This document shows, piece by piece, positions 33,757 through 41,791 of a stretch of 54,129 nt of DNA (the first letter of the stretch is position 1; each line of letters starts with the position of its first letter). This DNA is from Chachezhania sediminis (GTDB lineage: Bacteria; Pseudomonadota; Alphaproteobacteria; Rhodobacterales; Rhodobacteraceae). The DNA lies in NCBI RefSeq assembly GCF_009765275.1, contig NZ_VOPH01000018.1, forward strand, positions 1 to 54,129. Direction: 5' to 3'. The notes beneath the pieces were generated by a model. That model was not told the DNA's origin, made no database searches, and saw nothing but the letters and a program-made list of their open reading frames with translations. A program made the position numbers and the translations under genes.

Positions 33757-35291
33757 GCCAGTACCTTCTCTGCGTCGTCATGGGCCACTTCCATGCCGTG
33801 GGCCCCGCCCAGCATCATGCCGATCTGGTCGACGGTCAGCCCTTGGGTGGACCGTGGCGGCGACAGGCGCCCTTCGGTCAGAGCCGCGAAATTGTCGGAG
33901 ATCTCCATCAGCTCATCCAGGTCCTGGCTGATGCAGATGATCGCGGCGCCTTTCTGCGCCAGGTCCAGCAGCGCCTGCCGGATCGAGGCGGCCGCCGCTG
34001 CGTCCACGCCCCATGTCGGCTGGTTCACGACCAGCACTTCGGGGCGTTGCAGCACCTCGCGGCCTATGACGAATTTCTGCAGGTTGCCCCCTGACAGCGA
34101 CCGGGCCGCGTTTTCGGTGCCGGGCGTGCGGACGTCGAAGGCCTTGATGATCGCCTCGGCAAAGGTGCGGGTCTTGGACCAGCTTAGAAAGCCATTCGAA
34201 ACAAGCCCTTCGCGGACCGATCCGGTCAGCAGGGCATTTTCCGTCAGGCTCATGTCCGGGGCGGCGGCATGGCCCAGCCGTTCTTCGGGGGCGGTCAGCA
34301 GGCCCAGCTTGCGGCGCGCCGTGGGGCCCAGCTTGCCCACCGGCTTGCCCTTCAGCCTGACGGCGCCGGGCGACGACAGGATCTCTCCCGACAGGACGCC
34401 CAAGAGTTCGTCCTGCCCGTTGCCGGCCACGCCGCCGACGCCCAGAACCTCGCCGGCGCGGACCCGGATCGACACGTCCTTCAGCGAGGTGCCGAATTCC
34501 GACGGCGACTTGGCAGACAGGTTTGCGATTTCCAGCGCGACCTCTCCCAGTTCCGCGCGTTCGCGGGTGGGGATCTGAAGCGTGCCGCCGACCATCATCT
34601 CTGCCATTTCGCGGGCGGTAGAGTCACGGGGGATGCAGGCGCCGACGACCTTGCCCAGCCGCAGGATCGTGGCCCGGTCGCACAGCGTGCGGATTTCCTC
34701 AAGCTTATGGGAAATATAAAGAATGGCCGTCCCTTCGGCCGAAAGTTTCTGCAGCGTCTGGAACAGGATGTCGACCTCCTGCGGGGTCAGGACGGATGTC
34801 GGTTCGTCCATGATCAGAAGTTTCGGGTCCTGCAGAAGGCAGCGGATGATTTCGACCCTTTGCCGTTCGCCCGCCGACAGGTCGCCCACGATGCGGGACG
34901 GGTCCAGCGGCAGGCCGTAGGCCTCGGACACCTGGGTGATGCGCTTGGCCAGATCGCGCATGGGGGGCGGGTTTTCCATCCCCAGCGCGATATTCTCTGC
35001 CACATTCAGCGCATCGAACAGCGAAAAGTGCTGAAAGACCATGGCGATACCGTCGCCCCGCGCGGCCCGCGGTTCGGGTGGGGCGTAAGGCGCGCCGCGT
35101 AGGGTCATGGTGCCGCTGTCGGGCTTGACCAGCCCGTAGATCATCTTGACCAGGGTCGACTTGCCGGCGCCGTTTTCGCCCAGAAGGGCGTGCACCTCGC
35201 CCTCGCCGATCTCGAACGAGACCTCGGAATTGGCGACAACGCCAGGGTAAGCCTTTGTCAGACTGTCTATTTTCAGAAGCGTCTGGGTCAT
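33753..35291 (-). CDS. ABC transporter ATP-binding protein, nucleoside type (NupO/YufO-like, two ATPase domains)
   Basis: 512 residues from the ATG at 35291, which overlaps the xdhC stop by 4 bp. The first domain has Walker A GENGAGKST (about 37-45), signature LSAGERQR and Walker B LLIMDEPTSVLTP. The second, in the last half, has a degenerate Walker A (GVAGNGQDEL) and signature LSGGNLQKF, the usual state for this sugar/nucleoside-type double ATPase. It powers the two permeases that follow. Its coupling to xdhC is the point where catabolic and transport genes join. Confidence 0.92.
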   Translation of the reverse strand: MTQTLLKIDSLTKAYPGVVANSEVSFEIGEGEVHALLGENGAGKSTLVKMIYGLVKPDSGTMTLRGAPYAPPEPRAARGDGIAMVFQHFSLFDALNVAENIALGMENPPPMRDLAKRITQVSEAYGLPLDPSRIVGDLSAGERQRVEIIRCLLQDPKLLIMDEPTSVLTPQEVDILFQTLQKLSAEGTAILYISHKLEEIRTLCDRATILRLGKVVGACIPRDSTAREMAEMMVGGTLQIPTRERAELGEVALEIANLSAKSPSEFGTSLKDVSIRVRAGEVLGVGGVAGNGQDELLGVLSGEILSSPGAVRLKGKPVGKLGPTARRKLGLLTAPEERLGHAAAPDMSLTENALLTGSVREGLVSNGFLSWSKTRTFAEAIIKAFDVRTPGTENAARSLSGGNLQKFVIGREVLQRPEVLVVNQPTWGVDAAAAASIRQALLDLAQKGAAIICISQDLDELMEISDNFAALTEGRLSPPRSTQGLTVDQIGMMLGGAHGMEVAHDDAEKVLA

Positions 35292-36238
35292 GCCTGGCGG
35301 TGCTCCCTTCCGGGGTTCGTGTCGGCGCGGGCGGTGGCCCGGCGCAGGATCTGGGCCGACACGCCCACGGCGATGGCCTGCGGATGCTTGCCCAGGGACG
35401 GATCGCCGATGGGACAGGTGATGCGGGAAATGGCGTCGGGCCCGTGGCCCAGAGCGGCCAGTCGGGACCGGAAGCGCGCCCATTTCGTGGCCGACCCTAT
35501 CAATCCCAAGCTGTTGAATCCACGCCTTAAAAGCGTATCGCACAGGGCCAGGTCGATGGCGTGAGAATAGGTCAGGACAAGATGATGGGCGTCCGTCGGC
35601 GCATGGGCCGCCAGAAGCGCAGGATCGGCGGCGGGAACGGTGGTCACGCCTTCCGGGACATCTGACGGGAAGCGGTCGGCGCCGGTATCCACCCAGGTGA
35701 TCGCGAAATCCGGCAGGGGGGACAGGACCGACACCAGCGCCCGGCCCACGTGTCCAGCGCCCCAGATCCAGAGCGACCTGCGCGCCTCGGCTGCGGGTTC
35801 GATCATCCACCCGTCGATCAGGGCGGGCTGTGGCATCTCTTGCCGGCTGCGGGCGCGGGCCAGCACGCGACGGACAGGGAACGGCGTTTCGTTCGTTTTG
35901 TACAACGCAGGGCGGGCGATCACTCCGTTTTGTACAAAGGGTATTGAGTCCGCATCGTACCACTCCGTCAGAAGCGACACCGACCCGCCGCAGCACTGTC
36001 CCAGGTCGGGTCCCAGCGCGTGGCGTGTGAACAGCGGTCCGTCGCCGCCCCGGCGCGCCCGGTCGGCCGCATCGTATTCCAGCGCGCCGCCGCCGATGGT
36101 GCCGGACTGCCCGTCCACCCAGACCAGCATCGATGCGCCGACCTCTCGCGGGGCAGAGCCGCGCACCTCGGCCACCACGACCCGGGCCACGGAGCCATGC
36201 GCCCGGATGGCGCGGGTCAGGGCGGTCAGGTCAAACAT
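35288..36238 (-). CDS. xdhC: Xanthine dehydrogenase accessory protein XdhC
   Basis: 316 residues from the ATG at 36238; 8-bp overlap with the xdhB stop. The N-terminal domain has VRGSAPREVGASMLVW and GQCCGG, the region that binds molybdenum cofactor; the C-terminal Rossmann-like domain has LWIWGAGHVGRALVSVL and LTYSHAIDLALCDTLL. XdhC protects the sulfurated cofactor and loads it into XdhB. Gene order xdhA-xdhB-xdhC is standard. Confidence 0.93.
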   Translation of the reverse strand: MFDLTALTRAIRAHGSVARVVVAEVRGSAPREVGASMLVWVDGQSGTIGGGALEYDAADRARRGGDGPLFTRHALGPDLGQCCGGSVSLLTEWYDADSIPFVQNGVIARPALYKTNETPFPVRRVLARARSRQEMPQPALIDGWMIEPAAEARRSLWIWGAGHVGRALVSVLSPLPDFAITWVDTGADRFPSDVPEGVTTVPAADPALLAAHAPTDAHHLVLTYSHAIDLALCDTLLRRGFNSLGLIGSATKWARFRSRLAALGHGPDAISRITCPIGDPSLGKHPQAIAVGVSAQILRRATARADTNPGREHRQA

Positions 36239-38522
36239 CGGCGACCCTTCTGACCGCGTGCCAGATCCGTTCGGCGGTCGCGGGCGCATCCAGCGACGGA
36301 TAGTCGGTGCCGCAGGACGCAACCGCGTCGCCAAGGGCAAGGAAGGCCGAGATGCCCAGCATGAAGGGCGGCTCTCCCACCGCTTTCGACCGATAGATCG
36401 TGTCCTCGCGGTTGGGCGCGTCCCACAGGGCCACGTTGAAGACCGGTGGCCGGTCGGAACAGGCGGGGATCTTGTAGGTCGACGGCGCGTGCGTTCGAAG
36501 CGCGCCCCTGGCGTCCCAGACGAGTTCTTCGGTCGTCAGCCAGCCCGCGCCCTGCACATAGGCGCCTTCGACCTGTCCGATATCCAGTGCCGGGTTCAGC
36601 GAGGTGCCGGCATCGTGCAGGATGTCGGTCCGCAGGATCCGGTTTTCGCCCGTCAGCACGTCCACCGCCACCTCGGTCACTGCGGCGCCATAGGCGAAGT
36701 AATAGAACGGCCGGCCCTGGCCCTTCACCCGGTCCCATTCGATCTTGGGTGTCTTGTAGAACCCGGTCGACGACAGCGGCACCCGGCCGTGGTAGCAAAG
36801 CGCCGCGGCCTCGGCGAAGCTGTAGGTCGCGGCGCCGACGGTCACCGTGTCATCGGCGAAGACGACCGTCGCCGGGTCGGCCTGATGGGTTTCGGCAAGA
36901 TAGCCGGCCATCCGGTCACGGATCGTGTCGCAGGCCACCTTGACCGCCATGCCGTTCAGGTCGCTGCCCGATGACGCGGCGGTGGCAGAGGTGTTGGGCA
37001 CCTTGCCGGTGTCGGTGGCGGTGATCCTGACATGGTCCATCGCGATGCCGAACCGGCTGGCCGCAACCTGCGCCACTTTCTGGTTCAGGCCCTGTCCCAT
37101 TTCCGTCCCGCCATGGTTCAACTGGACCGAACCGTCCTGATAGACATGAACCAGCGCACCCGCCTGATTCAGGTGGGTCAGCGTGAAGGAGATGCCGAAC
37201 TTCACCGGCGCAAAGGCGATGCCCTTTTTCACGAAGCGGTTCTGCGCGTTCCATTCGGCCACCGCCTGTTTTCTGGCGGAGTAGTCCGACGTCTCCAGCA
37301 GCGCGTCGGTCATCTCGTGCAGGATGAAATCCTCGACCTCCTGCCCATAGGGCGTGGTGCGGTCGGGGACGGCTGTGTCCGCGGGGGCGTAGTAGTTGCG
37401 CTTGCGCACCTCCACCGGGTCCATCTGCAGCGCGTGGGCGATGTGGTCCATCACCCGTTCCATCCCGATCATGCCCTGCGGCCCGCCGAAACCGCGATAG
37501 GCGGTTGCGCTTTGGGTATTGGTCTTCAGCCGGTGGCTTTCGATCCGGGCATTGGGCAGCAGATAGGCGTTGTCGGCATGCAGCATCGCCCGGTCGGCCA
37601 CCGGCAGGGACAGGTCCATCGACCAGCCGCAGCGGATCATCTGCACGAATTCGATGCCCTGGATCCGGCCGTCGTCGTCGAAGCCGACTGTATAGTCGAT
37701 CCGGGCATCGTGGCGCTTGCCCGTGATGGTCATGTCGTCGTCGCGGTCATAGCGCATCTTGCAGGGCCGGCCGGTGGCCAGCGCCACCACGGCGCACGAA
37801 ACCGCCAGCGCGTTACCCTGGCTTTCCTTGCCGCCAAAGCCGCCGCCCATCCGCCGCGATTCCACGCGGACCGCATGCATTGGCTTGCCGATGGCCTCGG
37901 CCACCTTGTGCTGGATTTCCGTCGGGTGCTGGGTGGACGAGATTACCGTCACGTCGCCGTTTTCCGCGGGAAGCGCCAGCGCGGCCTGGCCTTCAAGGTA
38001 GAAATGTTCCTGCCCGCCCATCTCCAGCACGCCGCTGAGGGTGCGGGCGGCTTTGGCGATGGCGGCGGGGGCGTCGCCCTTGGACCAGATCACCGGGCCG
38101 TCTTCGAACCGGCTGCCGGCCTCCATCGCCTGGTCGATGGTCAGGATCGGGGTTTCTTCTTCGTAGGTGATGTCGCCCAGCCGCGCGGCCTTGCGCGCCG
38201 CCAGGTGGCTGGTCGCGGCGACAAGGAACAAGGCCTGACCCAGGTAATGGACGGTGCCGTCAGACAAGAGCGGCTCGTCATGGGCCGATGGGGAGACGTC
38301 GTTGGCAAAGGGCAGGTCGTCCGCCGTCAGGACGGCGACGACACCGGGGGCGGCGCGGACCCTGGCCAGGTCCATCGCGGTGATCCGGCCCTTCGCGATG
38401 GTCGACAGGCCGAATGCCAGGTGCAGCGTATCCGCCGGCATCGGCTGGTCGTCCACGTAACGCGCCTTGCCCGAGACATGGAGCGGCGCCGCATCGTGGG
38501 GCAGGGGCCTTGCAACGCTCAT
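36231..38522 (-). CDS. xdhB: Xanthine dehydrogenase molybdopterin-binding subunit
   Basis: 763 residues, the usual XdhB length. It binds the Mo-cofactor and oxidises hypoxanthine to xanthine and urate. Visible motifs are YVDDQPMPADTLHLAFGLS near the N terminus, MGGGFGGKESQGNALA (cofactor binding), AYRGFGGPQGMIGMERVMD and, near the C terminus, KAVGEPPFML, whose glutamate (about residue 717) is the catalytic base equivalent to Glu730 of the Rhodobacter enzyme. 4-bp overlap with xdhA. Cytoplasmic heterotetramer with XdhA. Confidence 0.95.
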   Translation of the reverse strand: MSVARPLPHDAAPLHVSGKARYVDDQPMPADTLHLAFGLSTIAKGRITAMDLARVRAAPGVVAVLTADDLPFANDVSPSAHDEPLLSDGTVHYLGQALFLVAATSHLAARKAARLGDITYEEETPILTIDQAMEAGSRFEDGPVIWSKGDAPAAIAKAARTLSGVLEMGGQEHFYLEGQAALALPAENGDVTVISSTQHPTEIQHKVAEAIGKPMHAVRVESRRMGGGFGGKESQGNALAVSCAVVALATGRPCKMRYDRDDDMTITGKRHDARIDYTVGFDDDGRIQGIEFVQMIRCGWSMDLSLPVADRAMLHADNAYLLPNARIESHRLKTNTQSATAYRGFGGPQGMIGMERVMDHIAHALQMDPVEVRKRNYYAPADTAVPDRTTPYGQEVEDFILHEMTDALLETSDYSARKQAVAEWNAQNRFVKKGIAFAPVKFGISFTLTHLNQAGALVHVYQDGSVQLNHGGTEMGQGLNQKVAQVAASRFGIAMDHVRITATDTGKVPNTSATAASSGSDLNGMAVKVACDTIRDRMAGYLAETHQADPATVVFADDTVTVGAATYSFAEAAALCYHGRVPLSSTGFYKTPKIEWDRVKGQGRPFYYFAYGAAVTEVAVDVLTGENRILRTDILHDAGTSLNPALDIGQVEGAYVQGAGWLTTEELVWDARGALRTHAPSTYKIPACSDRPPVFNVALWDAPNREDTIYRSKAVGEPPFMLGISAFLALGDAVASCGTDYPSLDAPATAERIWHAVRRVADV

Positions 38523-39880
38523 GATGCGATCCCCAGCACGTTGGTTTCAAGGCCGGTATCCTCGGCCCAGGCGCGCATCAGCATGGCCTGCGCGGTGCCG
38601 AGGCGATACGCGGCCGAGGCGCGCATGTCCGACAGTGGCCGGAAGTCTTCGGCCATGGCAGCCTGTGCCGCGGCGATGCCGGCTTCGGTCCATGGTGCGC
38701 CGATCAGCGCCGCCTCTGCCTCTGTGGCCCGTTTGGGCGTGCCGGCCATGCCGCCGAAGGCAATCCTTGCCGCCGTGACGGTGCCGTCCTCGACAAGGAT
38801 GTTGAATGCACCGCAGACGGCAGAGATATCCTGATCGAACCGCTTCGACAGCTTGTAGACCTTCAATGGCCCGGCCTGTTTCGGGATGGTCACGCCCTCG
38901 ACGAACTCCCCGGGCGCGCGGTCCTGCTTCCCATAGTCGATGAAGAAGTCCTGAACGGGCAGGCTGCGCCGGACGTCGCCCTTCCGCAGGTGCAGCGTGG
39001 CCCCAAGCGCGATCAGCGCCGGCGGGTTGTCCCCGATGGGCGACCCGTTGGCGATGTTCCCGCCGATCGTCGCCGCGCCCCGCACCTGGTAGGAGCCATA
39101 GCGCCGGATCATCTCGGCATAGGAAGGATAAAGCGGCGCGATGGCTGCCCGCACCCGGTTCATGTCGACCATGGCGCCAAAGCGGATGTCGGTGCCGGTC
39201 TCTTCGATGTTCTTCAGGTCGGCGCAGCCATCCAGAAAGATCACCTTGTCCACCTGGCGGAGCTGCTTTGTCACCCAAAGCCCGACATCGGTCGCGCCCG
39301 CCACCAGCACCGCGTCCGGGTCGGCCAGGTACGCCGCTGCAAGCGCATCGGCCGATCCCGGGCGGTGGGGGGCATGGTCCCCACGCGCGTCCACGCGGTC
39401 GTTCATCCAATCTGGCACCGGATCCTGCGCCGCGGCTTCTGCCGCGCGGATGATCGGCGCGTATCCCGTGCACCGGCACAGGTTACCCGCCAGCCGGTCA
39501 TCGGTCGCGGCGTCGCCATCGGCATGGGCTACGGCCATCGACACCGCGATCCCGGGCGTGCAAAAGCCGCACTGGCTGCCGTGATGGTCCACCAGCGCCT
39601 GCTGGACAGGATGCACCTCGCCCTGCGGGCCGGACAGCCCTTCGACCGTGCGGACGGCCTTTCCTTCAAGCTGCGGCAGGAACAGGATGCAGGCGTTCAG
39701 CGCCTTGCGGCCCGTGGCATCCGTCACCATCACGGTGCAGGCGCCGCAATCGCCTTCGTTGCAGCCTTCCTTGGTGCCCTTCAGCCCGCGGCGTTCGCGC
39801 AGCCAGTCCAGCAGGGTCTCTGTCGGCGCCGCGTCGGCGACGGTCACGCGCTCTCCGTTCAGAAGAAACGAGATCTCCAT
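38519..39880 (-). CDS. xdhA: Xanthine dehydrogenase small subunit (2Fe-2S and FAD)
   Basis: 453 residues. The first 2Fe-2S cluster is bound by Cys40, Cys45, Cys48 and Cys64 (EGCNEGDCGACTV), the second by Cys104, Cys107, Cys135 and Cys137 (SQCGFCTPG, NLCRCTGY). The FAD domain follows with LVAGATDVGLWVTKQLRQVDKV and GGNIANGSPIGDNPPALIALG. It passes electrons from the Mo site of XdhB to NAD. It is the first gene of the minus-strand block that continues into the nucleoside importer. Confidence 0.95.
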   Translation of the reverse strand: MEISFLLNGERVTVADAAPTETLLDWLRERRGLKGTKEGCNEGDCGACTVMVTDATGRKALNACILFLPQLEGKAVRTVEGLSGPQGEVHPVQQALVDHHGSQCGFCTPGIAVSMAVAHADGDAATDDRLAGNLCRCTGYAPIIRAAEAAAQDPVPDWMNDRVDARGDHAPHRPGSADALAAAYLADPDAVLVAGATDVGLWVTKQLRQVDKVIFLDGCADLKNIEETGTDIRFGAMVDMNRVRAAIAPLYPSYAEMIRRYGSYQVRGAATIGGNIANGSPIGDNPPALIALGATLHLRKGDVRRSLPVQDFFIDYGKQDRAPGEFVEGVTIPKQAGPLKVYKLSKRFDQDISAVCGAFNILVEDGTVTAARIAFGGMAGTPKRATEAEAALIGAPWTEAGIAAAQAAMAEDFRPLSDMRASAAYRLGTAQAMLMRAWAEDTGLETNVLGIAS

Positions 39881-40199
39881 CCTTCATGTGCCCCAGACCC
39901 GCCGCCATCCCCGTTGAACCGCGTGTTCCCCCGATGCGACGTGGAAGGGGGCGGCTGCTTTTTGCTTTTGAAAGCGTAAAGTTATGGCAACCCTGCTGGC
40001 AAGCCTGCGCCGCGCCGGCGGAGCGGCGCGGCTGCAACGACAATTTCCCGGTTTTGTCCGCTTGGTCAAAAAAGAGAAGAAATTGCAATACGTTGCTGCG
40101 CCGGCCGCGGCCGGCCGTGAAGCAGTTTCAAGTTCAGGCAGATAATCGAGCGCCTGTTTTTCGGGCAAATGCCGCTTCCGGTGGCGGCTGCGGGGGCTG
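39881..40199. promoter_or_regulatory. 319-bp gap upstream of xdhA
   Basis: No gene is supported. GC-rich palindromes occur near 40008-40028 and around 40100-40116 (GCCGGCCGCGGCCGGCC). The stretch 40040-40085 is AT-richer and carries the inverted repeat described separately. The xdh promoter (minus strand) is expected here, but I cannot place -35/-10 boxes with confidence. Confidence 0.5.
40052..40071. promoter_or_regulatory. Imperfect inverted repeat TTTTGTCC-GCTT-GGTCAAAA, candidate xdh operator
   Basis: The arms (40052-40059 and 40064-40071) match at seven of eight positions. They sit about 170 bp upstream of the xdhA start in the AT-richer part of the gap. No regulator gene is adjacent, so the binding protein is unknown. 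The assignment is by position and symmetry only. Confidence 0.35.
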
Positions 40200-40652
40200 C
40201 TACAGGGTCGCAGCGAGCCGTCCCAGCTGATCGGCCACAGTGCCCCAGCCGCTGGAAAAGCCCATCTCCTCGTGGCGGGCGGCGGTTTCGGCATCGGCAT
40301 GGCGCGCCAGCACCCGGTATTCGCAGCCACCGTCCTTTGCCGTGAAGGTGATGTCGGCGGTGAAAAAGGGTTTGGGGGACGGCCGGAACCCTTCCGTCAG
40401 CGTGTCCGTGAAGACGAAGCGCCGGCCCGGATCGACCAGCAGCACGCAGCCTTCGGTCGGGATATCGCCATAGGTCTCGAACCGCATCATCGTGTAGAAG
40501 CGCCCGCCGGGAACCAGGTCGATCGTGGCCACGACCGTCTCGCCCGGTTCGGGGGCGAAGAAGCGTTTCAGCAACTCGGGTTCCGTCCAGCAGCGAAAGA
40601 CGTTGAGGGGCGGGGCCGGCAGTTGCCGCACAAGTATGAGGTCATGGGGCAT
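40200..40652 (-). CDS. SRPBCC/AHSA1-domain protein (second of pair)
   Basis: 150 residues from the ATG at 40652, which overlaps the preceding stop (TGATG). The START-like AHSA1 fold is seen from LILVRQLPAPPLNVFRCWTEPELLKRFFAPEPG, VPGGRFYTMMRFE and the C-terminal helix HEEMGFSSGWGTVADQLGRLAATL. These small helix-grip proteins bind hydrophobic ligands and are often paired with ArsR regulators. Ligand unknown. Confidence 0.87.
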   Translation of the reverse strand: MPHDLILVRQLPAPPLNVFRCWTEPELLKRFFAPEPGETVVATIDLVPGGRFYTMMRFETYGDIPTEGCVLLVDPGRRFVFTDTLTEGFRPSPKPFFTADITFTAKDGGCEYRVLARHADAETAARHEEMGFSSGWGTVADQLGRLAATL

Positions 40653-41122
40653 CAGGCGCTTTCCTTCCAAAGAACGGTCTCAAGGGCGTTCAGCCGGTGC
40701 TCCCACCCGCCGCGCCGCATGTCGGTCCCGTCCGAGCCTTCTAGGAAAGTGCCCTGTTCTGTATAGGTCAGCCGGGTGCCGCTGCCTTCGGCCGCCATGT
40801 CGACCGTGGCCAGCGACGCGGAATGGATCCGCCCGTTCATCGCCATCGTGTAGGCATAAAGGATGCGCGTGTCCGGCGTGATCCCCAGGTAATGGGTGAC
40901 GTTCTCGTGCAGGCCCTTGCCGGGACCTTCGGTCAGTTCGAAGGACCCGGATTCCTGTCCCCCGACCCGAAAGTCGAGCGCGTAGCGCCGCTCGTGCCAC
41001 TGCGGACCGTCGCTGTCGACGAACCAGCGGCGCTTCAGCACCGGATCGGCCCAGGCCCGGAACACGGTCGCGGGCCGCGCGGCCAGCTGCCGGGTGATGG
41101 TGAAACACTCATGTGTGGTCAT
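40652..41122 (-). CDS. SRPBCC/AHSA1-domain protein (first of pair)
   Basis: 156 residues from the ATG at 41122, inside the 3' end of the ArsR gene (14-bp overlap). The fold is shown by FTITRQLAARPATVFRAWADPVLKRRWFVDSDG, RVGGQESGSFELTEG and the final helix RRGGWEHRLNALETVLWKE. It is similar in layout to the following gene, so probably a duplicated pair. Co-transcribed with ArsR, most likely as a ligand-binding partner in one response. Confidence 0.88.
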   Translation of the reverse strand: MTTHECFTITRQLAARPATVFRAWADPVLKRRWFVDSDGPQWHERRYALDFRVGGQESGSFELTEGPGKGLHENVTHYLGITPDTRILYAYTMAMNGRIHSASLATVDMAAEGSGTRLTYTEQGTFLEGSDGTDMRRGGWEHRLNALETVLWKESA

Positions 41123-41462
41123 TCGCGGACCCTCCCTCCGTGCCGGCCTCCATCTCTCGCACCAGCGCATCCAGCCGGTCGAGCCGCCCGTCCCAGAGCT
41201 GCCTCTGCCGCTGCAGCCAGCCCTCGGCTTCGGCCAACGGTGCGGCCTCCAGGTGCACGGTGCGCACGCGGCCCTTCTTTTCGGACCGGACCAGGCCTGC
41301 CGCCTCCAGCACCTTCAGGTGCCGCAGGAAGGTCGGCAGCGCGATATCGTGTGGCGCATGCAATTCGCTGACCGGCGCCGGGCCGCCGGCCAGCCGCTCG
41401 ATCACCGCGCGGCGGGTGGGGTCGGACATGGCGCCGAAGAAGCTGTCGAGATGGTTAGTCAT
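41109..41462 (-). CDS. ArsR-family transcriptional regulator linked to SRPBCC proteins
   Basis: 117 residues. The winged HTH reads FFGAMSDPTRRAVIERLAGGPAPVSELHAPHDIALPTFLRHLKVLEAAGLVRSEKKGRVRTV, with the typical DPTRR opening of the SdpR-like ArsR group. The C-terminal helix (EGWLQRQRQLWDGRLDRLDALVREME) is the dimer helix. No metal-binding cysteines are present. ArsR-SRPBCC operons are common in Proteobacteria and usually self-repress. Inverted repeats at its promoter support that here. Confidence 0.9.
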   Translation of the reverse strand: MTNHLDSFFGAMSDPTRRAVIERLAGGPAPVSELHAPHDIALPTFLRHLKVLEAAGLVRSEKKGRVRTVHLEAAPLAEAEGWLQRQRQLWDGRLDRLDALVREMEAGTEGGSANDHT

Positions 41463-41517
41463 GTGGCTAGGTAATGGGTGCGGACCGAATCGTCAATACT
41501 ATTAGCCACATTGCTAA
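41461..41517 (-). promoter_or_regulatory. Candidate ArsR-SRPBCC promoter and operator
   Basis: A perfect TTAGC-CACATT-GCTAA dyad lies at 41502-41517. A longer-range pair ATGTGGCTA (41461-41469) / TAGCCACAT (41503-41511) brackets the promoter. On the minus strand TTGACG (41496-41491) is followed after 17 bp by TACCTA (41473-41468), a fair -35/-10 pair that would put the start of transcription close to the ATG at 41462, making a leaderless message. The boxes are weak matches, so this is a proposal. Confidence 0.45.
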
Positions 41518-41605
41518 CCAAATGAGGCGCGCGCCTGGTCCTTCGGTGGCGCCGAGGTAAACCCCGCCCTATGCAGGTTTCCGGGCGCCCAAGCCTGTAT
41601 GCGCG

Positions 41606-41732
41606 TTGCCGATTGCCCGTTGCCGGGCAATGCCTCCGGCGGGAGTATTTTTGAAAAGAAGAAGCCGGGGACGTGGCTTTTGGCTTCTTTGGTCCACAAA
41701 TACCTCAGGGGTGTGGGGACAGCGTCCCCACC
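41606..41732 (+). repeat. Mosaic intergenic repeat, copy B
   Basis: The first 64 bp (41606-41669) are identical to copy C (45371-45434), including TTGCCCGTTGCCGGGCAA and CTCCGGCGGGAGTATTTTTG. GAGTATTTTTG...GAAGCC (41643-41666) pairs with GGCTTC...AAATACCTC (41682-41706). It ends in a TGGGGA / TCCCCA hairpin (41714-41730). Weaker similarity to the C flank (GGTAAACCCCGC, GGGCGCC) extends about 50 bp upstream. It lies between the ArsR promoter and dnaE. Confidence 0.9.
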
Positions 41733-41791
41733 GGTCCGTCCGGCAACGGCTGGCCCTTCACCACAAGCCGGGCACAGCATATGGTGAGCGC

